Part shown: positions 34,504-43,942 of the stretch, piece after piece
Numbering within the stretch: the first letter of the stretch is position 1
Layout of the letters: each line of letters opens with the position of its first letter
Origin: Saccharibacillus sp. JS10
Lineage (GTDB): Bacteria > Bacillota > Bacilli > Paenibacillales > Paenibacillaceae
Length of the DNA stretch: 64,000 bases
NCBI RefSeq assembly: GCF_024436065.1
Contig: NZ_JANFNS010000001.1
Coordinates: 868,001 to 932,000, forward strand
Direction of reading: 5' to 3'
The notes under the pieces: generated by a model
What the model saw: only the letters and a program-made list of their open reading frames with translations
Told to the model about the DNA's origin: nothing
Database searches by the model: none
Program-made: the position numbers and the translations under genes

Positions 34504-35922
34504 TTAGTTGTTGGATTGCAACCATTCGTGGTGGAACACGCCTTCTTTGTCTACGCGTTTGAATGTGTGAGCGCCGAAGTAGTCGCGTTGTGCTTGCAGC
34601 AAGTTCGCTGGCAAACGTTCTGTGCGGTAGCTATCATAGTAAGCCAGTGCGCTAGAGAAGCCTGGAACCGGGATACCGTTGGTTACCGCTGTAGCGATAA
34701 CTTTGCGCCACGATTCTTGGTAGTTCTCCACGACGTCTTTGAAGTAGTCGTCAAGCAGCAAGTTCGCGAGTTTGCCGTCTTTTTCGTAAGCGTCTTTGAT
34801 GTTTTGCAAGAATTGGGAACGGATGATGCAACCACCGCGGAAGATCATTGCGATGTTACCGTATTTCAGATCCCAACCGTATTCGTCGGAAGCTGCACGC
34901 ATTTGTGCAAATCCTTGCGCATACGATACGATTTTACTCGCAAACAGAGCTTTACGTACATTCTCGATAAACTCAGCGCGATCGCCCGAGAAGCTTTCGG
35001 TTTTCGGTCCGTTCAACACTTTGCTTGCCGCAACGCGTTCTTCTTTCATTGCAGACAAGAAACGAGCGAATACGGATTCTGTAATCATGGACAGTGGAAC
35101 GCCCAGATCGAGTGCGCTTTGGCTTGTCCATTTGCCTGTGCCTTTTTGACCGGCAGAGTCCAAGATCACGTCAACCATAGCTTTGCCTGTTTCTTCGTCT
35201 TTTTGCGAGAAGATGTCGGTTGTGATCTCGATCAGATAGCTGTCGAGTTCGCCTTTGTTCCAGTCGCCGAAGATTTGGTGCAATTCGTCTGTATCCGCGC
35301 CTACCACGTCTTTAAGCAGGTGGTATGCTTCGCCGATCAATTGCATATCGCCGTATTCGATACCGTTGTGTACCATTTTCACGTAGTGACCGGCACCGCC
35401 TGGTCCGATGTATGTGCAGCAAGGTTCGCCGTCAACATGTGCCGAGATCGAAGTCAAGATTGGCTCAACCAATTCATAAGCGCTTTTCGGTCCGCCTGGC
35501 ATGATTGCCGGGCCTTTCAATGCGCCTTCTTCGCCGCCCGATACGCCTGTACCGATAAAGCGGAAGCCTTTGGATTCCAAGTCTTCGCTACGACGTTGCG
35601 TGTCAGGGAAGTAAGCATTGCCCCCGTCGATGATGATATCGCCTTGATCCAAATGCGGGATCAATTGTTCAATCGTTGCATCCGTTGCTGGGCCTGCTTG
35701 AACCATGATCAGGATTTTGCGCGGAACTTCAAGGGATTGCACGAATTCTTCGACCGAGAACGTACCGATCAAATTTTTGCCTTTTGCTTCCTCGACCAGA
35801 TCGTGAGTCTTCTGCGGGGAGCGGTTATATACCGAGACGGTAAACCCTTTACTCTCAATATTCAGAGCCAAATTTTTGCCCATAACGGCAAGGCCAACTA
35901 CGCCAATTTGTTGTTTTGACAT
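34504..35922 (-). CDS. gnd: 6-Phosphogluconate dehydrogenase, decarboxylating
   Basis: Gnd converts 6-phosphogluconate to ribulose-5-phosphate, giving NADPH in the pentose phosphate pathway. The 472 residues have the dinucleotide fold [18 protein letters not shown] with NR in VSVYNRSP (NADP preference), the substrate motif [19 protein letters not shown], the catalytic Lys in [15 protein letters not shown], and the C-terminal HTFKRVD. ATG 35922 follows GGAGAACC; the frame is open to 36009. It is monocistronic with a strong terminator. Codon use is regular enough that a 467-codon antisense frame stays open. Confidence 0.97.
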   Translation of the reverse strand: MSKQQIGVVGLAVMGKNLALNIESKGFTVSVYNRSPQKTHDLVEEAKGKNLIGTFSVEEFVQSLEVPRKILIMVQAGPATDATIEQLIPHLDQGDIIIDGGNAYFPDTQRRSEDLESKGFRFIGTGVSGGEEGALKGPAIMPGGPKSAYELVEPILTSISAHVDGEPCCTYIGPGGAGHYVKMVHNGIEYGDMQLIGEAYHLLKDVVGADTDELHQIFGDWNKGELDSYLIEITTDIFSQKDEETGKAMVDVILDSAGQKGTGKWTSQSALDLGVPLSMITESVFARFLSAMKEERVAASKVLNGPKTESFSGDRAEFIENVRKALFASKIVSYAQGFAQMRAASDEYGWDLKYGNIAMIFRGGCIIRSQFLQNIKDAYEKDGKLANLLLDDYFKDVVENYQESWRKVIATAVTNGIPVPGFSSALAYYDSYRTERLPANLLQAQRDYFGAHTFKRVDKEGVFHHEWLQSNN

Positions 35923-36175
35923 TTCAGGTTCTCCATCCTTTGCAAGTGAATTAGTAAATCCATATTTGTCATTGTACTCGTTTTGTTTGGCAAAGTGAAG
36001 TCTTGCCAAACAATAATACCCTCAAAATGATATAATTAAGGCGAAATTCATCAACTCTTCATCTGTTCCCCGCTATTTTAGGCTTGTTTAAGCATCAATT
36101 GCCTATGTTATAATGACAGGCAGGTATCTTGTTGACGCTAAAAACACGGCTTATTTTTGAAAGGGGCATGACTGA

Positions 36176-36811
36176 ATGAGTTTCACTGGCTTTAACCAAA
36201 AAGACTTTGCGGTATTCGAAATCGAAGGCTTGGAGCCTCGTATGAAAGCTTTGATCCAAAATGTTCGCCCTAAGCTGCATGAACTCGGCGATACACTCAC
36301 TCCATTTTTGTCCGCAAAATGCGGCGAAGAAATGTTCCCGCACGTTGCTAAACACGCACGCCGCAGCGTTCACCCGCCTGCCGATACTTGGGTCGCTTGG
36401 GCAACGAATAAACGCGGGTATAAAGCTTTGCCGCATTTTCAAGTAGGCATGTTCGCCGATTACTTATTTATCGTTCTTGCCGTCATCTACGAAAGCCCCA
36501 ATAAAATGACTTTGGCTCAACGTCTTCAACAACACGAGAAAAAAGTATTGAATATGATCCCGAAAGATCTACAAGAACAATTTTATTGGTCGGTCGATCA
36601 TACGAAGCCGGGTGGCACAAAACATTCGGAACTGGGCAAAGACGGATTACAAAAAATCGCCGATCGCCTAATTACAGTGAAAAAATCCGAAGTCTTATGC
36701 GGACGCTTTATCCAAAAAGACGATCCACTGCTCCAAGACGGCGAAGCGCTGATCCAAACGATTGAACAGACCTTCGACACTTTGCTTCCGCTGTATAAAA
36801 TGGCTTTTTGA
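36176..36811 (+). CDS. yktB: YktB family protein (UPF0637, DUF1054)
   Basis: A conserved Bacillales protein of unknown function, 211 residues. The family core is seen in FNQKDFAVFEIEGLEPRMKALIQNVRPKL (read in parts, 5-33), MFPHVAKHARRSVHPPADTWVAWAT and VGMFADYLFIVLAVIYESPNK. It is cytosolic with no known catalytic motif. GAAAGGGG precedes the ATG. It is alone between gnd and the SDR gene. Confidence 0.85.
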   Translation: MSFTGFNQKDFAVFEIEGLEPRMKALIQNVRPKLHELGDTLTPFLSAKCGEEMFPHVAKHARRSVHPPADTWVAWATNKRGYKALPHFQVGMFADYLFIVLAVIYESPNKMTLAQRLQQHEKKVLNMIPKDLQEQFYWSVDHTKPGGTKHSELGKDGLQKIADRLITVKKSEVLCGRFIQKDDPLLQDGEALIQTIEQTFDTLLPLYKMAF

Positions 36812-36818
36812 TTTCAAC

Positions 36819-36872
36819 AAACCGATGTTCGGTATTTATGCAGCGTTGCATATACCAAACATCGGTTTTTTT
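36819..36872 (+). terminator. yktB terminator
   Basis: AAACCGATGTT with AACATCGGTTT forms the base of a stem, with GGTAT/ATACC above it, then T7. Confidence 0.82.
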
Positions 36873-36890
36873 GTACATGTAGACGGTCTT

Positions 36891-37685
36891 CTACATTCCT
36901 TTAAAAGATCCACCGTTAACCGGGTATTCGGCGCCAAACGCATATTCCGCTCGTTCTGACGATAAAAATACGATCATCGAAGCAATATCTTCGGGTTGTC
37001 CGATTCGACCGACAGGCAACTCACGCACTTCGTCGACAAAGAAGTCGATGACTTCGTCTTTTGGCTTATCAAATTTTTCGGAAATCGCATCAATCATACC
37101 GCCTGGCTGATCCCAAATATTCGTGTGCGTCGGTCCCGGCGATACCGTGTTGACCCGAATCCCTTTTTCGCCGAATTCGAACGACAATGCTTTGCCGACA
37201 CTCAGCAGCCCTGCTTTGAACGCCGAATAATCGACAGACATCGGCTGAGGCTGACGCGCGTCTTCGGAAGCGACGCTGATAATGACGCCTTTGCCTTGCT
37301 CCGCCATATGCGGGATCGCGGCGCGAGACGTCCGTACCATGCTCATTAAATTATTCCAGTACGTCTCTTCCCACTGCTCATCGGTTGTGCCTAAAAATCC
37401 ATCCAAGCGCGAATGAGAGATGCCTGCGTTATTGATCAGAATATCGATTTTGCCGAATTTTTCGATCGCAGCTTCTACGAGCTTTTTCGGCCCTTCCGCT
37501 GTGCTGAGATCGGCTTCTACTGCCAATACCTCTTCTTCGTTACCGAGTTCGCGAATCTTCTCAGGATGACGGCTAGCTCCAACTACATGTGCGCCTTCTT
37601 CCAAAAACAACTTCGCTGTCGCTAGCCCGATGCCCGAACTTGCTCCTGTGACGATGACAACTTTCCCTTTCAAATTCAACTGCAT
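36891..37685 (-). CDS. Short-chain dehydrogenase/reductase
   Basis: A classical SDR of 264 residues. TGASSGIG binds the cofactor (14-21), NNAG is at about 86, and the catalytic Ser-Tyr-Lys is in SVASEDA...VDYSAFKAG (about 138-160). The ASRHPEK segment after the second strand carries Arg and suggests NADP(H). It is a stand-alone gene with an AGGAGG SD. Substrate unknown; divergent genes give no hint. Confidence 0.88.
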   Translation of the reverse strand: MQLNLKGKVVIVTGASSGIGLATAKLFLEEGAHVVGASRHPEKIRELGNEEEVLAVEADLSTAEGPKKLVEAAIEKFGKIDILINNAGISHSRLDGFLGTTDEQWEETYWNNLMSMVRTSRAAIPHMAEQGKGVIISVASEDARQPQPMSVDYSAFKAGLLSVGKALSFEFGEKGIRVNTVSPGPTHTNIWDQPGGMIDAISEKFDKPKDEVIDFFVDEVRELPVGRIGQPEDIASMIVFLSSERAEYAFGAEYPVNGGSFKGM

Positions 37686-37810
37686 CTTGTTTCCTCCTGT
37701 CGCTTCAATCCCGAAGTATGAATGTCGTTCGTTCTCTTATCGTTTCCTTTGTTTCTTTAACCGTTTTGAGCAAATTTAATCGTCAGATCAGAAGAGGGAA
37801 ATACAGGAAA

Positions 37811-37842
37811 AACAAAAAACCGCCAGAGCGGCGGCTTTTAAT
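37811..37842 (-). terminator. Terminator of the MFS gene
   Basis: Minus-strand stem GCCGCCGCTCTGGCGG followed by TTTTTTG. Confidence 0.8.
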
Positions 37843-37871
37843 CATGTCTCGACATCTCGTTTTTTGAAACG

Positions 37872-39155
37872 CTAAGGAGTTAGACGCGTTCTTTTGGACA
37901 TCGGGGCATGAATAATCAGAAGCAGCGCCATCGAGATCGCACTTGCCCAAAATGGTGCTTGCGGCCCGATATAATCCCATGTCCAACCGCCTGCTATCGG
38001 TCCAAGTACAGTTCCTAAACCTTGCAGCGTCAAAAATACTCCCCAGATCGCACCACGTTCTTTTTCAGGGACTAATTCAGCCAATAACGTATTCCATGCC
38101 GGAAGGATCATCGCGAAGCCTACACCTGCTGTTAAAACAAAGCCCCAGACCAGCGACATCGCATGCGTTGAAGCAATACCGCAAAGCGCGATCACCGCAA
38201 GCAAAAAGCCAATATGCAAAAACCAACGTGTGCCGAACTTATCGACTAATTTGCCTGTTGGAATCATACCAATCACGGCTACGCCGCCACCTACGATCAA
38301 CAACAGATTGAATTGCCCGGGTGTCATGCCCAATTCATTGCGAATATAGACCGTAATAACCGGCGACAAAATCCCGATCGCAAAAGATTGCAAAAACATC
38401 GCTGGATACAGCAGAGGCGTTAATTTGAGTTCGATTAAAGCACGAAAGACTTTGCGTACGGAGTAGACCGAACGTACTGTATGACGTTTGACCAGACGCC
38501 GCACTTTTTTCGAAAATGAAAATCCGGCATGAGGTCGGCGGATGATTTTTGGGGTAAGGGGTGTAATCATATGACGCGGCAACAATAAAGCGGCAGCCGT
38601 GACGATCGCCATCACTCCAAGCAGCACCCAGAAAATAATACGATACGAATCCCCGATCAGCAGATTGGATACTAGCGGCCCTGCTCCTGTTCCAGCAAGC
38701 GTCGCGATTTGGATACTGCCCATTTTTGACCCGGTACCTCCATCTTGCTGAGCTTCCATACTAATGGTACTCATGACCACAGGCCAGATCGGCGCTGTGC
38801 CGATTCCAAGCAGCGTACAAGCGACGATTAGCGAAGTTCCGGTCATCGAGAAGGCAATCACGCCCACAGCCGCCCAAGACAATAATAATCCGGCTGTGAT
38901 CGTACCGCGAAGACCCACATGTTCGGCTAACCACCCGGTTGGGCTCCGCAGCAAGTTATCTCCTACATATTGAAGAGAAAAAGCGAGACTGATCGTGAGC
39001 GCAGGCAAACCGAGTATATTTTTCATATAAACAGGCAGCACGGTGACCAGCAGCGCTCCTTTGACAAATTCGGTTAAAAACACAATAATCCATAAACACA
39101 CAAATACAGAAAACCACTTCGGCATCGACTTGGAGCCAATAAATCGGTTACTCAT
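37872..39155 (-). CDS. Major facilitator superfamily transporter
   Basis: A 427-residue MFS permease with 12 predicted membrane helices. A long basic loop (about 205-245, RRPHAGFSFSKKVRRLVKRHT region) separates the two six-helix halves. DxxGxR-type loops are seen: AEHVGLRG (about 78) and VDKFGTRW (about 312). Family resemblance is to drug/sugar efflux MFS without a clear substrate. It is divergent from the decarboxylase gene; the 220-bp gap holds both promoters. AAAGGAG precedes the ATG. Confidence 0.85.
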   Translation of the reverse strand: MSNRFIGSKSMPKWFSVFVCLWIIVFLTEFVKGALLVTVLPVYMKNILGLPALTISLAFSLQYVGDNLLRSPTGWLAEHVGLRGTITAGLLLSWAAVGVIAFSMTGTSLIVACTLLGIGTAPIWPVVMSTISMEAQQDGGTGSKMGSIQIATLAGTGAGPLVSNLLIGDSYRIIFWVLLGVMAIVTAAALLLPRHMITPLTPKIIRRPHAGFSFSKKVRRLVKRHTVRSVYSVRKVFRALIELKLTPLLYPAMFLQSFAIGILSPVITVYIRNELGMTPGQFNLLLIVGGGVAVIGMIPTGKLVDKFGTRWFLHIGFLLAVIALCGIASTHAMSLVWGFVLTAGVGFAMILPAWNTLLAELVPEKERGAIWGVFLTLQGLGTVLGPIAGGWTWDYIGPQAPFWASAISMALLLIIHAPMSKRTRLTP

Positions 39156-39378
39156 ACTTCTTGCTCCTTTCGAGCTGTGATCTAAGATGCACGTCTTATT
39201 ATATCGGTACTTTTTACAAGAAGTCTAACGATCGGGATCCCTTTTGCCGTTATTGATCGAAGTGAGTGCAAAATTGCCTTCTTGCAATCCAGCACCATTT
39301 TGCTATACTCTATTTTGCTTGATTTTTTTATCAGTGCTTCAATATACTCTACGCACACGAAAGGTTGTGACAACCCTA

Positions 39379-40857
39379 ATGGATCATGCTCGTACTCCGC
39401 TTTTCACTGCGCTTAAGCGCCATGCGGATCAAAATCCGGTACAGTTTCACATTCCAGGTCATAAGAAAGGAATGGGAATGGACCCGGAATTTCGTGAATT
39501 TATTGGGGAGAATGCCCTTTCCATAGACCTGATCAATATCGCACCGTTAGACGATTTGCATCAGCCAATGGGCGTGATCGAGGAAGCGCAGCAGCTTGCC
39601 GCAGACGCATTCGGCGCTACGCATACATTCTTCTCGGTTCAAGGCACCAGCAGCGCGATCATTACGATGATCTTATCCGTATGTGGACCGGGCGACAAAA
39701 TCATTGTCCCGCGCAACGTACACAAATCGATTCTTGGCGCGATTATTTACGCAGGAGCCAAGCCGGTCTTTATTGCACCGGAACGCGATACCAACCTCGG
39801 GATCGATCACGGTATTACGGTAAGTTCGGTGAAAAAAGCACTGAAATTACACGGCGATGCCAAAGCTTTGCTTGTTATTAACCCGACTTATTACGGTGTG
39901 TGTGCCGATCTGCAGCAGATCGTGGCATTGTCGCATAGTTACGGCGTTCCTGTATTGGTCGACGAAGCGCACGGCGTGTTGATTCATTTCCACGACCAAT
40001 TGCCTTTATCCGCGATGCAAGCAGGTGCCGATATGGCGGCAACTAGCGTACACAAATTAGGCGGTTCGATGACACAAAGTTCAGTCCTGAACGTGAATAC
40101 GCGCAATGGCTATATCAATCCAAAAAGAGTTCAGACCGTCATCAGTATGCTGACGACAACTTCAACTTCTTATATTTTGCTTGCTTCACTCGATACCGCT
40201 CGTCGTCAATTGGCGCTGAACGGGTATGCGATGGCAGAACGTGCACTTGATTTTGCCGACTATGCTCGAAGCGCGATCAATCAGATCGAAGGGCTGTACT
40301 GCTTCGGCGAAGAAATTCTCGGCAGCGAAGCTACTTACGATTATGATCCGACAAAGATCACGATTCAAGTTCGCCGCCTTGGCATCACGGGATACGAAGC
40401 AGAGAATTGGTTACGCGATAACCATAATATCGAAGTCGAAATGAGCGATATGTACAATGTGCTTTGCCTGATCACCGCAGGTGACGACGAAAACACGGTA
40501 CGCATCTTGCTTCAAGCGCTTCGTGAAATGGCTCAAGAATTCCGCGGTCAAGGCAAGCAAGTCAAAGAATTGGTTGTTAAAATTCCGGAAATCCCGCATT
40601 TGGCTTTATTGCCACGTGATGCTTTTTACGGAGAAACAGAATCGATTCCGTTCAAAGATTCGGCAGATCGCATCATCGCTGAATTTATCTATGTGTACCC
40701 ACCGGGTATTCCGATCTTGCTTCCAGGCGAAGTCATTACCCAAGAAAATATCGATTATATTACCGATCATGTCGAAGTTGGCTTGCCGGTAAAAGGCCCT
40801 GAAGATCGCAGCGTTCAATTTGTGAAAGTTATTGTTGAACCGGGCGCGATTCGCTAG
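39379..40857 (+). CDS. speA: PLP-dependent Orn/Lys/Arg decarboxylase (SpeA-like)
   Basis: A fold-I decarboxylase of 492 residues, the length of Bacillus SpeA (arginine decarboxylase, agmatine and polyamine synthesis). FHIPGHKKGMGMD (about 22-34) is the family start, DEAHG (about 194) holds the PLP-pyridine Asp, and AATSVHKLGGSMTQSS (about 220) holds the PLP Lys. The C-terminal domain is complete, ending LPGEVIT and KGPEDRS. Start ATG 39379 has only a distant AAAGG; GTG 39367 is an alternative. Lysine or ornithine as substrate cannot be ruled out. Confidence 0.85.
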   Translation: MDHARTPLFTALKRHADQNPVQFHIPGHKKGMGMDPEFREFIGENALSIDLINIAPLDDLHQPMGVIEEAQQLAADAFGATHTFFSVQGTSSAIITMILSVCGPGDKIIVPRNVHKSILGAIIYAGAKPVFIAPERDTNLGIDHGITVSSVKKALKLHGDAKALLVINPTYYGVCADLQQIVALSHSYGVPVLVDEAHGVLIHFHDQLPLSAMQAGADMAATSVHKLGGSMTQSSVLNVNTRNGYINPKRVQTVISMLTTTSTSYILLASLDTARRQLALNGYAMAERALDFADYARSAINQIEGLYCFGEEILGSEATYDYDPTKITIQVRRLGITGYEAENWLRDNHNIEVEMSDMYNVLCLITAGDDENTVRILLQALREMAQEFRGQGKQVKELVVKIPEIPHLALLPRDAFYGETESIPFKDSADRIIAEFIYVYPPGIPILLPGEVITQENIDYITDHVEVGLPVKGPEDRSVQFVKVIVEPGAIR

Positions 40858-40907
40858 ATTTATGGAGGGACGGACTATAAATTTAGTTGTATAATCTTGA
40901 CGAACCG

Positions 40908-40933
40908 AAGACCGCGAATCGCGGTCTTTTTTT
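40908..40933 (+). terminator. Terminator of the decarboxylase gene
   Basis: AAGACCGCGA/TCGCGGTCTT stem followed by T7. Confidence 0.88.
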
Positions 40934-40947
40934 CGTGCCATAACGCA

Positions 40948-40985
40948 AAGAAAAAGCAGCCTCGCTTTAAGCGGACCGCTTTTTG
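40948..40985 (-). terminator. Terminator of the DUF1292 gene
   Basis: Minus-strand imperfect stem (AAAAAGCGGTCCGC region with GCGAGGCTGCTTTTT) ending in a T-run. Confidence 0.55.
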
Positions 40986-41001
40986 ACTTCATGCTCTGTA
41001 A

Positions 41002-41334
41002 TTACTCTTGCTCAGCTTGCGCTGCAACCAGCTCATTGTAAGCCGCTTCGACTTTCGCCCACTCTTCTTCTTCTTCGATATTGACGAGAACGGTTTCGCC
41101 GTCTTCTTCTTCGAGACGAAGGATAAAGCCGTCAGCTTCTGGGTTGTTGCGCTCAAGCAGCAATGCGTATACATCTTCGCCTACGTCGAAAGTTTGGACG
41201 AGAACCATTTCTTTCTCGTTACCTTCTTCGTCGCTGAATGCAACTACAATTTCTTCTTCGTCGTGGCTATGGTCATGACCGCAATCTTCGCCGTGCTCGT
41301 GATTGTGGGTGTGTTTGTGTTCATGTTCGCTCAT
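41002..41334 (-). CDS. DUF1292 protein with a His-rich N-terminus
   Basis: The C-terminal part (about 28-105) is a DUF1292/YrzB domain: IVVAFSDEEGNEKEMVLVQTFDVGEDVYALLL. Before it is an unusual metal-binding-like tail with ten His residues plus Cys in the first 25 positions (HEHKHTHNHEHGEDCGHDHSH in two parts, 4-24). YrzB homologues normally lack this. The protein is highly acidic and soluble. The tail could store or sense Zn, Ni or Co, which is an inference from composition. SD is weak (ACGGGG). Confidence 0.78.
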   Translation of the reverse strand: MSEHEHKHTHNHEHGEDCGHDHSHDEEEIVVAFSDEEGNEKEMVLVQTFDVGEDVYALLLERNNPEADGFILRLEEEDGETVLVNIEEEEEWAKVEAAYNELVAAQAEQE

Positions 41335-41455
41335 CGTGGTAAAACCCCGTTTCTATAGCGTATCGATACCGTTCATCTTTACGCCCTGAATTTAAAAGAC
41401 ACCGTTTATCCTACCACTTCGCTTGCCCGAGGTCAATTTGCGAGTTTCAGTCTTT

Positions 41456-42004
41456 TTACTGCACGGCGTTAATGGTTTTTTGTGCCACCATATAGTACGC
41501 ACTATTGCTTTTTTTGATATAAAATTCGACGTAATATTTACCGGCGCGATTAAAATCGTAAGTAAAATCGTACGTTTTGAACCAGAAATTATCTTTACGA
41601 GATTTCAGTTCTTGCGACTGAATATCTTTGACTTCTCCGGCAGGGTTACGAATCGATACTTTTACCCCTTCAATATCGGTATTCAGATTATCGATTTGTG
41701 AAAAGATATAAAACTTCAACTTACCTACGCTTACATTGCCAAACGGCGTATCGCCTTTGAACAAAAAGATATCCACATTCGGTTTGGTAAACGTCACGGA
41801 CCTTGTACTTTGATTATATTCCGCTAACCCATCGAATTCGCGAACAGGTACGTATGTAGTTCCATCGATTAAATAACCACCTGTGCTTACAGGACTTCCG
41901 TTGATTAACACGCGTATTTTTTGAAAAGCCGTATCGGCAAAAGCGACAGATCCGCTGAGCAGCGATAAAGCCAATGTACAGACTGCAATTCTTCTCCACC
42001 TCAT
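41456..42004 (-). CDS. Secreted protein with a copper-amine-oxidase-N-like (stalk) domain
   Basis: A 182-residue exported protein. Residues 1-23 are a signal peptide (RWRR, hydrophobic core, cleavage after VAFA). Residues about 30-75 match the small stalk domain frequent in Paenibacillus surface proteins (IRVLINGSPVSTGGYLIDGTTYVPVREFDGLAEYN in parts). The rest is a beta-rich domain of unknown function resembling Ig-like folds (KYYVEFYIKK). There is no anchor or S-layer motif. It is monocistronic. Confidence 0.75.
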   Translation of the reverse strand: MRWRRIAVCTLALSLLSGSVAFADTAFQKIRVLINGSPVSTGGYLIDGTTYVPVREFDGLAEYNQSTRSVTFTKPNVDIFLFKGDTPFGNVSVGKLKFYIFSQIDNLNTDIEGVKVSIRNPAGEVKDIQSQELKSRKDNFWFKTYDFTYDFNRAGKYYVEFYIKKSNSAYYMVAQKTINAVQ

Positions 42005-42215
42005 GTTCCGGCGTCATCCTTTCTCTATGGTTGGATTGTTCGCAAGTCGAGGCGTTTCCCCTCTGCATCGCTTGCAGGCTTTTTTCAAAAAAACCTTTCT
42101 TATCTATGTATACTCAAGCTCTGCTGTCAAGTTGCGCTACAATGATTGATTCTATGAAGGAAATCGTCCATACTTATTTCGAAGAAAACGGATTCCAGAA
42201 AAGGAGGCACTCTCT

Positions 42216-42944
42216 ATGAAATTACAAATGATTGGCACCGGAAATGCTTTTGCCAAAAAATATTTCAACAACAATGCCTTAATCGAACAAGACGGCTTTA
42301 AATTGTTGATTGATTGCGGGATTACCGCTCCTCTGGCGCTGTATGAACTGGGAATTGGAATGGAAACATTAGACGCTGTACTGATTACGCATATGCACGG
42401 CGATCATGTCGGAGGTCTCGAAGAATACGGATTTCAAATGAAGTTCAAACACGGACGTAAGCCGGTATTGTATCTGCCCGATACGCTTGTCGAACCGCTA
42501 TGGAATCAGACGTTATCCGGCACGATGACGCAAGAAGGATTGGAAAAGCTTGAAGATGCGTTCGATGTAAGACCGCTACGAGCGGGTGAAGTGCATGAGC
42601 TTGCGCCGAATCTGAATGTCGAACTGATCCGTACTCAGCATATCGCGGGCAAAAAAAGTTATTCGCTGCTACTGAACCGCGATGTTTTCTATAGCGCCGA
42701 CCTGACTTTTGATCGCGATTTGATTACGACCCTTGTCCGCGATCGCGGCGTACGCCATCTGTTCCATGAAGTGCAACTTGAAGGCGTGGGTCAAGTTCAC
42801 GTGACACTCAATGAACTACTTTCGCTGCCTGAAGAGATTCAAGCCATGACTCAACTGATGCACTACGCCGATAACAAAAACGACTTCGAAGGCAAAACCG
42901 GCAAAATGACTTTCTTAGAGCAGGGGACCGTTTATTCGATATAA
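42216..42944 (+). CDS. MBL-fold metallohydrolase
   Basis: A 242-residue metallo-beta-lactamase-fold hydrolase with the di-zinc motif [10 protein letters not shown] (about 58-67), the bridging Asp in YSADLTFD (about 158) and a late His in LMHYAD (about 217). It resembles the RNase Z/phosphodiesterase-like branch but lacks RNase Z accessory elements. AAAGGAGG precedes the ATG. It stands alone; substrate unknown. Palindromic copies C and D follow. Confidence 0.85.
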   Translation: MKLQMIGTGNAFAKKYFNNNALIEQDGFKLLIDCGITAPLALYELGIGMETLDAVLITHMHGDHVGGLEEYGFQMKFKHGRKPVLYLPDTLVEPLWNQTLSGTMTQEGLEKLEDAFDVRPLRAGEVHELAPNLNVELIRTQHIAGKKSYSLLLNRDVFYSADLTFDRDLITTLVRDRGVRHLFHEVQLEGVGQVHVTLNELLSLPEEIQAMTQLMHYADNKNDFEGKTGKMTFLEQGTVYSI

Positions 42945-42981
42945 GCTCGGATTCGAGTTTGAGCTCATGTTCGTGCGTGGT

Positions 42982-43115
42982 GGCGGGGCTACGGGGATAT
43001 CGTTTCGGTCGCTTGTTGAACTCGGGAAAAAGGATTGGATTTTGATTGGAATTTTCCCTAGTTCAAAGGCGAACATTTCATTCCTTCACAACATCCCCTA
43101 CGCCCCTACTACGCC
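42982..43115. repeat. Palindromic intergenic element, copy C
   Basis: Inner stem TTGAACTCGGGAAAA (43016-43030) pairs at 14 of 15 positions with TTTTCCCTAGTTCAA (43052-43066), with a 21-nt loop. Outer arms GGGGAT (42993-42998)/ATCCCC (43093-43098) and GGGGC (42985-42989)/GCCCC (43102-43106) flank it. TTCAAAGGCG is at 43062-43071. Loop and arms align with copy D read on the opposite strand. Confidence 0.82.
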
Positions 43116-43159
43116 GCTTTCACATCTCGAATGCACGGGGGTATGGGTGGTGGAGTATA

Positions 43160-43194
43160 AAAAAAGAACCGACATATTTGTCGGTTCTTTTTTG
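43160..43194. terminator. Bidirectional terminator between copies C and D
   Basis: AAAAGAACCGACA/TGTCGGTTCTTTT with a 5-nt loop, flanked by A and T runs. It can end both the MBL and hxlR transcripts. Confidence 0.88.
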
Positions 43195-43221
43195 AGGTCT
43201 TTAAAACACTCTACTCTAGCT

Positions 43222-43371
43222 GGGGAAGCGAGATGGCGAAGAGAGGGATTTTGTGTAGGAACGAAGTGATCGCCTTTGAAATTGGGAAAATTCCTTATTA
43301 AAATCAAATCACTTTTCCCAATTTCAACACGCGACCGAAACAAATCCCTCTCGCAGCCTTCTCGCTTCCCC
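43222..43371. repeat. Palindromic intergenic element, copy D (inverted relative to C)
   Basis: Three perfect nested stems: GGGGAAGCGAGA (43222-43233)/TCTCGCTTCCCC (43360-43371), GAGAGGGATTT (43241-43251)/AAATCCCTCTC (43342-43352), and TTGAAATTGGGAAAA (43276-43290)/TTTTCCCAATTTCAA (43313-43327). TTCAAAGGCG lies on the minus strand at 43271-43280. Compared with copy C, an inner C-G pair is replaced by A-T. It runs up to 10 nt before the hxlR stop. Confidence 0.87.
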
Positions 43372-43380
43372 CGCTCCCCC

Positions 43381-43755
43381 TCACTTGGCTTCCTGATCAG
43401 GGCTTTTCCAAATTACTTCTTCGCCGTACTTTTTGCCCCAATCGTACATCATCCGAAGAACAGGCGTTAAGCTTTCGCCATAAGCGGTCAATGAATATTC
43501 GACTTTCGGAGGAACTTCGCGGTACACTTCTCGGTGCACAAGCAGATCTTCTTCCAGTTCACGAAGTTGATTCGTTAGCATTTTTTGCGTGATATTCGGG
43601 ATCAGCTTTTTTAACTCGCTAAAACGCTGCGTGCCTTCAAGCCCTAAATGCCACAAGATGATCAGCTTCCATTTTCCGCCGATCACAGCTAACGTCAATT
43701 CTTTCTCGCAGTTAATCGCTTGTAGGTCAATCCGTTTTTTCACTTCGCTTGCCAT
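43381..43755 (-). CDS. hxlR: HxlR-family transcriptional regulator
   Basis: A 124-residue MarR/HxlR winged-helix protein: [54 protein letters not shown] and the wing [19 protein letters not shown] are typical, with Cys16 at the conserved N-terminal position that senses aldehydes or electrophiles in this family. It is divergent from hxlA-hxlB, exactly as Bacillus hxlR, which activates hxlAB in response to formaldehyde. The 13-bp inverted repeat in the gap is its probable binding site. Confidence 0.9.
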   Translation of the reverse strand: MASEVKKRIDLQAINCEKELTLAVIGGKWKLIILWHLGLEGTQRFSELKKLIPNITQKMLTNQLRELEEDLLVHREVYREVPPKVEYSLTAYGESLTPVLRMMYDWGKKYGEEVIWKSPDQEAK

Positions 43756-43942
43756 CTTCGGTTTCCTCCAGTGGATTCATCTTTTATCACAATATTCGAG
43801 CTTGATTATTCCAATAGTATACATTAGAAACGTACCCTCCTGCAAAGAATGTACAATTCTCTTTGATCCTTCATCTCGCAAACCCTTGCCCCGCACAATA
43901 GTATCCTCCAAGTAACTTCGCCACTTCAAAGTGCCTTCTTCC

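Noticed and set aside
34516-35919. 467-codon open frame antisense to gnd
   Set aside because: It is the mirror of a highly conserved gnd reading frame, has no RBS or family signature, and is Phe/Cys/Val-rich as expected for antisense frames of biased codons.
42967-43269. Open frame through palindromic copies C and D
   Set aside because: It crosses a strong bidirectional terminator and the inverted repeats, and no RBS is present.
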